From: Adiantum capillus-veneris
Lineage: Eukaryota; Streptophyta; Polypodiopsida; Polypodiales; Pteridaceae
Length of the DNA: 64,000 bases
Direction of reading: 5' to 3'
Assembly (NCBI GenBank): GCA_014529385.2
Contig: CM043952.1
Coordinates: 57,089,119 to 57,153,118, forward strand
Shown here: positions 38,631 to 48,834 of the stretch, in pieces
How the letters are laid out: the number at the start of each line of letters is the position of its first letter
Position numbering within the stretch: position 1 is the first letter of the stretch
Notes under the pieces: generated by a model
Told to the model about the DNA's origin: nothing
Seen by the model: only the letters and a program-made list of their open reading frames with translations
The model's database searches: none
Made by a program: the position numbers and the translations under genes

Positions 38631-39240
38631 TGATCTATGCCACATCAATTACACATGAGTATCGGCATTGTAGGCGTGCTTGCTTGATTGGTTTGCATTA
38701 GTGCGGTATTCTTTTGTAGTCTAATGGGACATTCGGCTACATGATGTGGACATCCACTCTCATAGCATTGAAGAGGTGGTCTCTTGGCAGTGTAATTGAT
38801 ATTTTGGACTCTTGCAGCAAGAGCAGCTACTTGATAGACATGTTTGACTTGTCCCCAATAGTCCTCTATATAATATTTGGACTTACTTCAAGTGCATCAA
38901 TTCCATAGGCAATATTAGGGTCTATATCTTCCTCACAGCCTTCTAAACAAGCAATAGACAACTCACAACCCACTTGATTCACTGAAGTGATCCTCAAATG
39001 TGGTGGTTGCGGTCCTAGCACTTGAGGTGCTAAGGGTTTTGTTTGAACAACATTTTGGGCCCTGGGGACCATGTGTTGTGACGTTTGTTCAAGAGGTGGG
39101 ACGGCATCAATGCAGGCACTTGAGGTGTGTCCGTCCATGCTAAGGTTGGTCTATTGGCCATCGCGTGTTGAAACACCATGCAATCCTTGCCTTGATGACC
39201 ATACCTCCCACAAGCATTGCAACTCCCATTAAGTTTTACC
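38631..39240 (-). pseudogene. gag: Element B nucleocapsid zinc knuckles
   Basis: Three Cys-rich knuckles on the - strand. The first in reading order, at about 39185-39235, is canonical (CNACGRYGHQGKDC, CX2CX4HX4C). The next near 38730-38760 is irregular (CYESGCPHHVAEC). The third near 38620-38660 is CN-stop-CGIDHLIAQC, a CX2CX3HX4C type with a TGA inside. The short spacing is also found in both knuckles of D. An open frame at 38866-39138 lies between them. Confidence 0.65.
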
Positions 39241-39707
39241 CTAAAGGCAAGGCATTCACTGCTACTATGCGGTCATAGCAAACTGAGCACCATTGCTGCT
39301 CCCTTCTTGGATACATATGGTTGTTTTGTGGAGCACGATTGTGTCTAAGACTCTCTTGACCTTGGTGAGATTTGCTAAGGTCATCTCAGATATCTTTGGA
39401 TCTTTAGCAATAGGCTTTATGGCCATTGGCTCATGCCCCGATGCTTGCGAGCTAGTAGATTTAGGTTCAACAGACACTCTTTCTCCTTAAATCATTAAGT
39501 TGTCCTCCAATTGGATCGCATTGGTGGTGACTGCTTCCCAAGTGGCGATTCCTCTAATGACTAGGCCATTGTAGATACCCTCATGTCATAATCCCCTAAT
39601 GAATCTATCTTGAAATTGGTTATTATGTTGAAGTGCTCGTTTGGATTACAACGAGAATTCAAATGCTTCAGGCGACTAATAAAGTCTCTCACGGACTCTC
39701 CTTCCTC

Positions 39708-40415
39708 TCATTGGGCTTTCTGAAGCTGAGATGCTACATCCCAAAGTACTCCCTCTCGTATGTACTCTTTCAAGATCAGTATTCTAAGAATAGGGTAAAT
39801 TGTTTTCTCTTCCACCCTTAGGGTTCTATACCAATCCCCAGCCTTTCCACTTAAGGTCAGGCTTAAAGCATTACTCTTCTGCAGGTCATTGTGTTCTCCT
39901 AGGGAAGTGCATATTTGTTCAAACAATTTGATATGCTTCTGCACATCCCGATGTCCACTAAATTTTTGTGTGACCTTGGCTATTTGTACTACCTTAATTC
40001 TAGTCTCTCTATCAGGCGTGTTATGCATATTTTCAGTAATGGATCGACCAATATCTTGAGCAAATGTTTCCAAGTCACCTAAGTGACCAGGAATTGTGGG
40101 TAAAGGAGCTCTTGGAACTACATGTGGAGTAAGTATTGGCATTGGGCTTGGAGTATATGTAGCCCTTGGGTTCCAAGTTGGGTACGATGTTGTACCATGT
40201 GGTGGCCCAAAGTTCATATGTGTGGCCCTAGGCATAGCAGACATTGGATGTGACATGCTAACACTAGTCGGTATGGTCCCATTGAAATAAGAGCTTGGAT
40301 GTTGTGGTTGTGGAGCATAAGTTGTTGAAACAATGGGAGGGGTAGGAGCTATATGAGTACGAGGACCTATTGGTGCATATGATTGATACACAATTGTAGG
40401 TACTATTACAAGCAT
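39708..40415 (-). CDS. gag: Element B gag core
   Basis: 235 codons. A Pro/Thr-rich N-terminal half (PTPPIVSTTYAPQPQHPSS) is followed by the Gypsy gag core with IAKVTQKFSGHRDVQKHIKL, LSLTLSGKAGDWYRTL and LILKEYIREG. The aromatic position after the LSGKA turn (DWYRTL) takes the place of the usual WF. This is the capsid-forming part. Downstream the frame breaks near 39700. Confidence 0.75.
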   Translation of the reverse strand: MLVIVPTIVYQSYAPIGPRTHIAPTPPIVSTTYAPQPQHPSSYFNGTIPTSVSMSHPMSAMPRATHMNFGPPHGTTSYPTWNPRATYTPSPMPILTPHVVPRAPLPTIPGHLGDLETFAQDIGRSITENMHNTPDRETRIKVVQIAKVTQKFSGHRDVQKHIKLFEQICTSLGEHNDLQKSNALSLTLSGKAGDWYRTLRVEEKTIYPILRILILKEYIREGVLWDVASQLQKAQ

Positions 40416-40854
40416 TGGGCTACCATGTAGTGGTGCTTTACTAACAAATGAGGTCCATGGTGTGTTCCTTGCATGCCCATCACTGGGGTAGGCATGGTAG
40501 CCATGGTGTCATCAAGAGACAGATGAGCTAGACTTGGAAAGGTAAAGCAATCACTCGTGGGCTCAGATTGTACAAAGACCCCTGGAGAAACAACATATGG
40601 AGGATCCATCGGACTTACCGAGGGAGTCTCCATTGTGATAAGGCTGGTTGCTTAGCCCCTGTATCCAAGAATCTCATGAGACCCGTTGAAGGCATGTGGA
40701 TCCTTTTGTTCTGCCTCTCTAGCTCAATAACCCTATGGATAACATCACAAACTCTTTGATCCTCTATGCTAGTAGCACCCATTGTGGATCGTAGGATATC
40801 TAACCAACCCACATGATAGGTATGACCTGTGTATAGGCCGGTTAGATTTTTCAT
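40406..40854 (-). pseudogene. Element B gag middle part
   Basis: Two overlapping open pieces, 40615-40854 and 40406-40633. The first ends in a helical stretch (VCDVIHRVIELERQNKRIHM). The second is Pro/Ser-rich. They join the gag N-terminus to the core but are separated by frameshifts. Confidence 0.45.
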
Positions 40855-40974
40855 TTGTAGTTCATACTCCCAGTTCCCATTAGGAACACTCCATCTAGGA
40901 TTGAGGTGCTAGGAGTGTCCATTGGACTAGATGCAATGTGGCTCTCTATGGGTTGACCCTTAGTGGTTGCTAAT

Positions 40975-41538
40975 TCAAGAGCACTCAATTGATCGCCTAG
41001 TATGGATGTTGACATAGGGGATTTTGATTTTAAATCTCTTCATTGCTCTACCCTTATGTAAGCTCTCAATTTTATTTTCCCTAGCCGCAATGATATACCG
41101 CTCAACCTCTTGCACTTTGGCAAGGCTTCTACCATCTGATAATATAACCTTGGAGGGGAATAGCTCTGAAGAGTCAGGGGGTGCAGTCAATGGAATATTG
41201 ACGTGCACACTCTCCAAGAGCATGGGGTCTACGTTGTTCATGAATGGAGAATTTACATCCCCACCCCCTTCATTCACATTGCTAGCTCCATGTTCGGAGC
41301 GAGTGGCTCTATTAAAAGTATCCTTTAAGCAGTTAAGCACGCTCGTCCCGGAACGTGGGTACATGGTATGCGTGTCTTGGCTTGAACTATCGGGATGAGG
41401 CATTGGGTAACCTTCCATGATGTTGTAGTCAGAGGAAAAGTCACTAGATGCAATATGTAGGTCCTGAGTGGTACTACCTTGAGTTCCCGTTGAGGGCCTA
41501 GAGCGTAAAATGGAGGAATGATGGGTGCCCAGAGACAC
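40975..41538 (-). CDS. gag: Element B gag N-terminal part
   Basis: 187 codons starting at an ATG at 41538, the first long open frame after the leader. It contains SVHVNIPLTAPPDSSELFPS and then a helical EVERYIIAARENKIESL stretch. It is Ser/Thr-rich and low in conserved motifs, as Gypsy gag N-termini often are. Assignment rests on its position before the gag core. Confidence 0.5.
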   Translation of the reverse strand: MSLGTHHSSILRSRPSTGTQGSTTQDLHIASSDFSSDYNIMEGYPMPHPDSSSQDTHTMYPRSGTSVLNCLKDTFNRATRSEHGASNVNEGGGDVNSPFMNNVDPMLLESVHVNIPLTAPPDSSELFPSKVILSDGRSLAKVQEVERYIIAARENKIESLHKGRAMKRFKIKIPYVNIHTRRSIECS

Positions 41539-41932
41539 TCTCTATGTGATCATCCTCTAGAACATGACTAGAGCGTAGCTGTACGTGACCTTAACACTCT
41601 AGGAGTGTTGGTGAGTGTCCATGAAGGCCGCTCACCTAAGTTTTTGTGCGGTTGCAACCCAAATTATCCTCTTTTTTTTGTTTTTGGGTCTCATATTTTT
41701 CTACTGTACTGCTACTGATACTGTTACTAGTACTATACTTTTTTCTCTCAGATTTTGAGTTGGTATTGTACTGGACACTTATAGACGTTTAAACTCAACC
41801 AGCTCACTGGACACTAGTACTATTGGTATACTAGTATTGGTATAACTGGCACTGGCACACACACACACTGATACTGCTGGTCTCAAACTTCAGCGCAGTA
41901 CTAGTGTTGGTACTACTTGTAGTGATAGCCAT
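41539..41932 (-). other. Element B leader with cryptic repeats
   Basis: Non-coding. From about 41700 on it is rich in variants of ACTAGTA, GTACTAG and ATACTG, with a short (CA)n at 41856-41868. No PBS is seen, which fits an interruption by element C before the leader reaches the 5' LTR. Confidence 0.5.
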
Positions 41933-43693
41933 TTTTTGGCTATCTGAAATTTCCATAGTGAGCTACCTCACCTTATCAAAATCACTCAAACACTGTGGCT
42001 ATCCCTACCTAATCATTGTACATAGGCGTGTGTGAGTTAGGGGACTTTTTCCATTTCTCCTTAAAACCCTCAGCGAGCTAGTCATTGGGTTAGTTGAGCC
42101 AAAAAAGTAAAAAAATAAAATAAAAAATATTATGACCCATTTGTGTGTAAATCTCTCATTGTATATAGGGCCTAAATATAAGGATTTTTCATAATAATTT
42201 TGGTATTTATTTAAATATTTCTACCTAGTTGTGTGTTATTTGCCTATGTATGCTATGTACATTGACTCACCATTACCACAATTTTTCTTACCATTTTGCA
42301 TACTCTTTATTCCATATATAAATATTTTCATGCAAGCTTCTCTTATTTTTGGTGTGAATCCACTCTAAGGAAAAACCTCAAAAAAATACCTTCCATCATC
42401 AATCGTTGCCTTTCACTAAATTCCTATTTTCTACAGGTATTTTTTCTTACCTCTTGTAAATAAATATACATCAATAAAACAAATGAGGGTCCTCCTAATT
42501 TGATTCCCTATATTTTCATATATTTATTATATATATATATATATATATAACTCATACTATTCTAGATTCCATAAATTGTTTATATATACTATCTTGTTTT
42601 TTCCATCATATCCATATATCAAATTTATGCATAATCCACAACCATGCATATTTTCAAACCCCTAAGAATCTATTAGGTCATGTGCTCACGCAAGGAGGGG
42701 ATCACCTTTGGAGGCTTATGAAAATTCAATAAAAAGGGGGCCATTGAAGACTTTTTTGTGAAGAAACATAGGCTTTTTGGTGAGATTATTTATATCCATC
42801 TTCACTTTGAATTTGAAGCGGTGGTTAAAAGACAAAATGTGAACCAAAAGCTGAATAATCATCTCAAACATTTTGATAATTTTTGAAGCTACCACCGGTG
42901 AGATATTATTTTTTTTGGTGGACCCCACTCTGCCCACTTTTCTCACAAGTAGCCCATAGTCTTCTCTCACCTCCTTTCCTACTTCCATACATACTTACAC
43001 ACTCATCCTCTTCCTCCATCACCAAAACCTACACCTTTCATGCCTTCTTTCATCTTCTTCACCATTTCCATCTCTCCCTTATTCCATAGCTCGAAATTAT
43101 TGTCTCTACACACATATAGCCCAAATTCTCTCTCTAGAATCAAACTCATATTACCATAACCACTTCATCCTTTCACAAAAAGAGAAAAAAACAGCAAATA
43201 ACCAAGCTCAAGCCTGCAAATGGAGGATTTTGATGATGAAAAATTCAACATTTCCATGACCGACAGATTTCTACAACCGCTTCATTCTCACTGGAGGAGA
43301 TAGGTGGAAAATTCCCTTTCCATCTTGTGGTTTCCATCAAATTGTGTATATTCTCATCCTTCTCTTACTTTTTATCATTGCATAAATCATGCAATGCACT
43401 TTGAGTGCATATGCCATGTAATTTTAACCCATCCTACCGACTACAAATTACGAAGACTAATGACTAACCGTTCTTGTAAATTGCACCCTCTACTATCTAC
43501 TAGAGTAGGCACCTCCGCGTTACTCACCTCTCTCTCCTTTCACTCTCAATAATTTTCCGCTTGAACCCACATCCATGTGACTCAAGGGATAAGGAAGACC
43601 CACTCCCATTTTGAAAAGCAAAAATATTTCATAATCTCTTGTTTTGTCAATAAAATTGATTAGCTCTAATCGTAATCAAGGCTCCCAAAAACC

Positions 43694-43701
43694 TATAAAT
43701 A
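43694..43701 (+). promoter_or_regulatory. LTR promoter TATA box (element C)
   Basis: TATAAATA, about 1.76 kb into the LTR, the same relative place as the TATA box of element A. Confidence 0.65.
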
Positions 43702-44229
43702 GAGCCCATTCCTCTTTGTGAAATATATCTCCACACTATTGCACACTACATTGAGCATATCACACTCTAGTCTCTATCTCAGTTGTAAGAAGAGCCAGCT
43801 CTCTATACACCATCACCTTCTTGCATAGACAAGTTTGAGCTAGTTTGAGTTTGTGAGTGAGTGTGAGTAAATTATACTCCTTCCATCACTGTTGTATCTA
43901 TTCCAACATCAATAAAATTGATAGCTTGGGTGCAATTGTTTTCCAAAGTCTCACGCTTCTCTTCCAATTTGGATTGGCAAACTCACTCAGTTCCATAAGG
44001 TAACTTGTTCATTGAAGGTTGTTTTCTCGTTGTTTGTGCTTGTGATTCATTGATTCGGCTGTTGCTTTGGCTACCATTGTAAGAGGGTGGATGGTGAGAG
44101 GGCTCCCATAACCCTAAGACAATGTGCTAGTGCATAGTGTTATAATCAAATCGGAAGTGTTGTCATTTGAACCCCCAAGTTCTAGGTACCTTCTTGTGAA
44201 AATCATAAGGCTAAACTAGATTGTACACA

Positions 44230-44230
44230 A

Positions 44231-44273
<43 letters not shown>
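44230..44273. repeat. (CT)n tract in the LTR of C
   Basis: About 22 CT units at the LTR position equivalent to 9555-9597 in A. It persists although the surrounding LTR sequence has diverged. Confidence 0.93.
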
Positions 44274-44278
<5 letters not shown>

Positions 44279-44561
44279 CCTTTATCTCTCTTTTTTTTTA
44301 TATAGTGTGTGAGTGTGTTGCATTTGTGTAAGGGGTAGTGTAAATCTCTTGCTCGATTGTGGGTTTGCTCTATAATTGTCCTTTCTTGCATCCTAGTTCG
44401 CTCTCAAACTAGGTGGTGCCCCTTGTGTAGTTGGGTTTTGGCTGTGGGTTTGTTTTATTGCTTGTGGGTTTGTTGTGTCCCAGCCCCATGAGTAGCACGG
44501 GAGCTTTGAAGGGTGTCTAGAGGTTGCTCTTCTTTTTTCCTGCTTCATACTGCCTCAATTT

Positions 44562-44579
44562 TGGTTCCCCTACCGAGGA
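44562..44579 (+). other. Primer binding site of element C
   Basis: TGGTTCCCCTACCGAGGA, four bases after the LTR end. Same family as the sites of A and E. Confidence 0.7.
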
Positions 44580-44636
44580 TGGCTTGTGTATGTTTTTTTG
44601 TAGGTTGAACATTTAGAATAGTCAAGTAGTTTGCAT

Positions 44637-45110
44637 GAATCACAAGAGCTTGTATAATCCTTTCATTCCCATTGCAAGGCAAAAGGTACACATCATTGTT
44701 AGTACTAAGTTGTAATTTCAATCGTAATTTGTAGAATTTTAGGTCCTCTTATGTTATCTGAGATAAATGCTTTAGTAAATCCTTTTATTTTGCCTCTCAT
44801 TAGGTATCACCTTTGTTCATATGTCTATATTTTAAGCACTAGGTCATGCATAGACCATGTATAATGGCCCAGTAATAGAGGTTTTTCCCTTTCATTTCAC
44901 TCCACACATTAGAATAAACGTTGCAATTAGTAGAAAGATCCATTTTCAACAACGTATGGAGTTGAGAGTAGGAGAAATTCTTACATCATCAAACCTTGTC
45001 ATCCTCTTGTTGACTATCATAGATCATTTGATGTGGATATTTTTATTTTGTTGTAGAATAGATTGCAACTTAGAAAACATGATTGTGAAAATATTTTTAA
45101 GAAAAGAAAA
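44637..45110 (+). repeat. Element C leader, homologous to the duplicated leader of A
   Basis: Aligns with 9936-10440. The second small frame is recognisable at 44857 (GPVIEVFPFHFTPHIRINVA, as in A) but is frameshifted after about 36 codons. The first has early stops. Confidence 0.65.
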
Positions 45111-45138
45111 AAATGTGTTGTCACTTTGAAATTGATTC

Positions 45139-45795
45139 AATGGAGGCCCAACGCCAAATGTCAGGATATCCTCTCTTTTTTGGAGAGCCTGGCGAGGATG
45201 CCCAGCTATTTCTAGCAAATTTCAAAATGGCTTGCCGCATAAAGAGAGTGATAGGAGATGATGAATGCCTAGAAATGTTTGAAGTGGTCCTTAGGAAAGA
45301 TGCTAACACTTGGTTTGACTCTCTATCTCAGGAAGTTAAGGGAAACTATATGGAAGTCATTGATCAGTTCAAGCAATACTTTGTCAATCCCCAAAATACT
45401 CAAAAGATATGGCAAGACATCGTTTCTCACAAAAAAAGGACTTAGATGACTACTACATGTACAAACAAGAGTTTCTACATCTTTGGGTTGTATGGGTGAG
45501 AAATGCTAACCCTGGTGATGGTGCAAAATTTCTAAAGAAGGAGAGGTTCATAGCTGGACTCTTTCCTGATCTTAAGGTAAAGGTTGAGACGGGTGCACCG
45601 GCTACCTATGATGCAACTGAAACTAGGGCTGCTGAGAAGTATAGGAAACTCAAGTGCCTAATGGGAGAGGTTTCAATAGAGGGTCCTAGACCCAAGGGAA
45701 AGTTGCAAGCATCAACATCTCGAGAGATTATTGAGGTAATAGCTGAGGTGATTGAGAAGCTAAATGAGTCATTGAGAAATAGAGGGTTTCAATAG
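45139..45795 (+). pseudogene. gag: Element C gag, truncated
   Basis: The start MEAQRQMSGYPLFFGEPGED matches element A. The frame runs to 45445, then shifts by one base in an A-run near 45430-45437 and continues at 45409-45795. TWFDSLSQEVKG is the gag landmark. Where A has a stop at 10833, C has an Arg codon. The gag part with the zinc knuckle and all of pol are missing. Confidence 0.82.
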
Positions 45796-46246
45796 AGGTT
45801 TCTAGAGGGTCCTAGACCCTGGTGATGGTGTAAAATTTCTAAAGAAGGAGTGGTTCATAGCTGGAATCTTTCCTGATCTTAAGGTAAAGGTTGAGACGGG
45901 TGCACCGGCTACCTATGATGCAACTGAAACTAGGGCTGCTGAGACGTATAGGAAACTCAAGTGCCTAATGGGAGAGGTTTCAATAGAGGGTCCTAGACCC
46001 AAGGGAAAGTTGCAAGCATCAACATCTTGAGAGATTCTTGAGGTAATAGCTGAGGTGATTGAGAAGCTAAATGAGTCATTGAGCAATAGAGGGTTTCAAT
46101 AGAGGTTTCTAGAGGGTCCTAGACCCTGGTGATGGTTCAAAATTTCTAAAGAAGGAGAGGTTCATAGCTAGACTCTTTCCTGATCTTAAGGTAAAGGTTG
46201 AGATGGGTGCACTGGCTACCTATGATGCAACTGAAACTAGGGCTGC
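45511..46246 (+). repeat. 307-bp tandem repeat inside C gag
   Basis: Units start at 45511, 45818 and 46125 with CCTGGTGATGGT. The third unit is cut by element D. The unit length is not a multiple of three, so the duplication by itself destroys the gag frame. Copies 1 and 2 differ at only a few bases, so the duplication is recent. Confidence 0.92.
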
Positions 46247-47186
46247 TGTTAAGGCGGTTACGCCGCTAGCGGAAGCTAAATAGCGAGAACTGAACCAACA
46301 ACAGAATTTGTCAGACGAGGATGGAGCTTGACCCGCAGGCACATGGAAAAAACTAGGTGGGTGTCAAATCACCTACTCGACCTTCTAACGACAATCACTA
46401 CTAAGGAAATCAAATCTAAGTTCTAAAATACGCAAGTGACTGAAATCCGTACTACGAACGAATGCTATACGAAACAGGATCTAGGATCATTGAATCGATC
46501 TCAAACTCAAGGGGAAGTCTATCCACTAAGTAAGAACAACACCCTAAAGACTTGAACTGCAAAATCAACCTATAACCACTTCATGCGATAAACGCGTATG
46601 AAGACAGGCCGAAAAATACAGGTGATCGAAACTTGACCCCGATGGTACCAATGTGTAGCTCTACTCGTTGTGGTTCTATAGATATGCTGCACGCTCCATT
46701 CCGACACACGAGTTGGAAGAAAACTCACACCGAAGCTCGTAGGAACTTACCACACATAGAAGCCGATAGCGCGCACTCTTGGTATTTGTGCGTAGCTCTC
46801 GCCGTTGCTAACACAATGGCGGTGTCACTTCTCCAATGGCGGCTCCGTAGCTCGCGTAGCAAGTAGATAAGACTCTCTCTCTCTCTCATTCTCTCTCAGA
46901 CACAGTCACGGCGCTCAAAAACTCACTTTGATTAATAATCTGAATCTGCTTAGGTTACAAAAACTTTGGCTTATATACCTCAGCCTTGGAGGTGAGAACA
47001 TCTCTAACTACTTACATCAGCAAGTGAAATTACTTCGGGATTACAAGCTGGAAACTCAATTGAGTCCCGTTACTTAATGAATGGCTCAAATCAAAATTAA
47101 TGTCGGAAAGACATTTATTACAATCAATGGCTACAAAATGATGAGTGTGAGCAAAAATGTGGGTGTGATCCTCTGCTGGCTCAACA
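46247..47186 (-). repeat. Element D 3' LTR
   Basis: On the + strand it runs TGTTAAGG to CTCAACA, so in element orientation it starts TGTTGAG and ends CTTAACA, with TGTT/AACA termini. The left edge coincides with loss of homology to element C gag. The right edge is fixed by the PPT. A CT-rich stretch lies at 46870-46905. Confidence 0.82.
46970..46977 (-). promoter_or_regulatory. LTR promoter TATA box (element D)
   Basis: TATATAAG on the - strand about 210 bp into the LTR, preceded by a G-rich stretch and followed by a (GA)-rich leader. Confidence 0.65.
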
Positions 47187-47198
47187 CTCCCCCCCTCC
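47187..47198 (-). other. Terminal polypurine tract of element D
   Basis: GGAGGGGGGGAG on the - strand, abutting the LTR start TGTTGAG. A near copy lies at 53265-53278. Confidence 0.8.
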
Positions 47199-47235
47199 GC
47201 GTTCATGTCGTCCCTGACATGACCTTTATGCTTGG

Positions 47236-48405
47236 TCAATAAAGTCCTGTCGTCTTGAGCATCTGCAAATGTGATTCGTATCGTAGGTTGCCGATGGTCA
47301 AGGTTGGGCCGAATATTTTGCTTTCGTGGGTGAAAAAGCCGGTGTAGAAAGCTTCTTCGAATGTTTGCATGTGGAAGTTAGGCAAAAACATAATCCTTTG
47401 GTATAGGAGGTGTAACACTTTTGGAGAAGGCTGCAATGAAAGATCGTACATCATATCAGTCACCGTGTCGGCCGTCGATAGTAGACTCAAGGTCGTGGCT
47501 TTATCTGGCGCGAACACTTCAATGCAAGCTAAGAGAGTCCTGCAGATTTTCTTGAGCATCTGACATGAAAGGTCAGGAGAGCCAGTAAAGAGCTTGATGG
47601 TGCCCGTTAGGGTTTTCACCATGTAGGCTTTACCTATTCTCTCTCCTGCCTTTGGTCCTGGCATCCTGGGATAATTAAGCCAATTTGGCTTCTTTTCTGC
47701 AATCCTGCCATGCTCTTTCCAGTTTCTGACTCTTGGCACCGAGCAGAAGGTTGCATCCTCCCGGATCTCCTTTGGTGCCTCCACCAAGTAGATGAGGTAG
47801 GCTGGGTATTTGTTCAGCCAACCTTTCCTCCATCTAAGTTGTGAATCTACTATCTTCTTTGATTGTTCCTCCTTTGTGATATCGACTTCGTAAAGAGCGA
47901 CATACTGCTCCTCCTCTATTCTCTTTTTCGTCTTTAGCACTTCAAATTTCATCAAAGGGAAAGGCAGGCTGGGTTGCATCCATTGTTCATGGAGCACTTT
48001 TGTGTCAAGTCCCTGAAGTCTAATGGAGATTAGGAGTCTCCTCTCCCATTCCATTTCCGCCTTGGCACTCTCCTCTGCTGACTTTTCTATTTGGTCATGG
48101 AGCCTTTGTTCTTCTTCTTCAGTGATTCTTGAAGTCAAGGCCACCTCTTGAGCTAGGGCTGGATCTTCAATTGTGGTTGCCTCTCCAGTTTCTGGTAGCT
48201 CTATGGCTGCTCCACCTGATTCTTCGTGTGGTGTCTCTGTCTCTCTTCTTTGTTGCTCTTGTAGATCTTGGAGCTGTTTGCGGAGGGCCTCATTCTGTGT
48301 CCTTAGTGTTTGATTTTCTAATGTGAGCCTCTCCTCTGCGATCAATGATCCCTCCGCAATGTGCAACCTTTGCACTTGCTCTAATCTCAACTCTATTTGT
48401 AAGCT
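47236..48405 (-). CDS. Element D extra reading frame, C-terminal segment
   Basis: 384 codons from the first start at 48390, in the same frame as the three upstream segments. It begins with a coiled-coil-like stretch (LIAEERLTLENQTLRTQNEA), continues with a Glu-rich linker and ends in a globular part with WRKGWLNKYPAYLIYLVEAP and LPNFHMQTFEEAFYTGFF. No transmembrane segment or signal peptide is evident, so this is not a classical envelope protein despite its env-like position. The frame ends 36 bases before the terminal PPT. I do not recognise the family. Confidence 0.65.
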   Translation of the reverse strand, partial: SLQIELRLEQVQRLHIAEGSLIAEERLTLENQTLRTQNEALRKQLQDLQEQQRRETETPHEESGGAAIELPETGEATTIEDPALAQEVALTSRITEEEEQRLHDQIEKSAEESAKAEMEWERRLLISIRLQGLDTKVLHEQWMQPSLPFPLMKFEVLKTKKRIEEEQYVALYEVDITKEEQSKKIVDSQLRWRKGWLNKYPAYLIYLVEAPKEIREDATFCSVPRVRNWKEHGRIAEKKPNWLNYPRMPGPKAGERIGKAYMVKTLTGTIKLFTGSPDLSCQMLKKICRTLLACIEVFAPDKATTLSLLSTADTVTDMMYDLSLQPSPKVLHLLYQRIMFLPNFHMQTFEEAFYTGFFTHESKIFGPTLTIGNLRYESHLQMLKTTGLY

Positions 48406-48834
48406 TCATACCTGGTCTTCCAAAGCTGGTATGATAGCTCCCTCTTGTTTGGTTCCTGCTCTGCTAGCTCTAGGGGTAGTCTTGAGTCTAGTGATTGTTC
48501 TTTCTTGGAGCTCGACTCTCTCCCTTAGCTCAATGAGCTCATCCTTAGCCGCCTCCAAGTCATTCTCTATCCGCTCCCTTGCTTCCTGTGCACTTGTTAC
48601 TTCTCTTGAAGCCTCAGCTAGCTGGAGTATCAAGCCGTCTCTCTTGTTTTCTGCGTCATAGAGTGATGCTTTATGACTTTCAGATTCAGTCATAGCATTC
48701 TCTAATTTCCTCTGTAACTCCGCTTCCCTTTGTTTGGCTGTCTCCATCTCTACTTCCTTTGCCTTGGATCTTTCTTTTATCTTGCTGAGTAGTTCATGCA
48801 CCATGTGCATGTATTTCATCTTCATCTGTCAACT
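48406..48834 (-). CDS. Element D extra reading frame, coiled-coil segment
   Basis: About 140 codons, bounded by in-frame TGA codons at 48406-48408 and just before 48829. Heptad-like, strongly charged sequence (ELQRKLENAMTESESHKASL; RIENDLEAAKDELIELRERV) predicts a long coiled coil, suggesting oligomerisation. It joins the N-terminal and C-terminal globular parts. Confidence 0.65.

Larger units (their letters stand above)
33434..41932 (-). mobile_element. Element B: defective Ty3/Gypsy element, RT and RNase H deleted
   Basis: On the - strand the order is gag (41538 to about 38600), PR1 (about 37600-37300), spacer, an RT N-terminal fragment fused to the integrase core (36472-35793), integrase C-terminus, a second retropepsin module (35166-34754), a W-x-P-K tail and a PPT (33905-33917). 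It is a distant relative of element D by gene order and motif wording. Element E interrupts its 3' end and element C interrupts its leader at 41933, so its 5' LTR should lie beyond the window. Many stops and frameshifts show it is dead. Confidence 0.8.
41933..44557 (+). repeat. Element C 5' LTR
   Basis: Starts TGATAGCC and ends GCCTCA. It aligns with the A LTR at the start, in the (CT)n part and at the end. It contains an (AT)n run near 42531-42549. No coding sequence. Confidence 0.88.
41933..46246 (+). mobile_element. Element C: 5' part of a Tat-like element related to A
   Basis: A 5' LTR (41933-44557), PBS, leader and gag, all colinear with element A. LTR identity to A is high at the ends (about 80% by eye) and low in the middle. 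The rest of gag, pol and the 3' LTR are absent because element D is inserted at 46246. The remainder should continue beyond the far LTR of D, outside the window. Confidence 0.85.
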
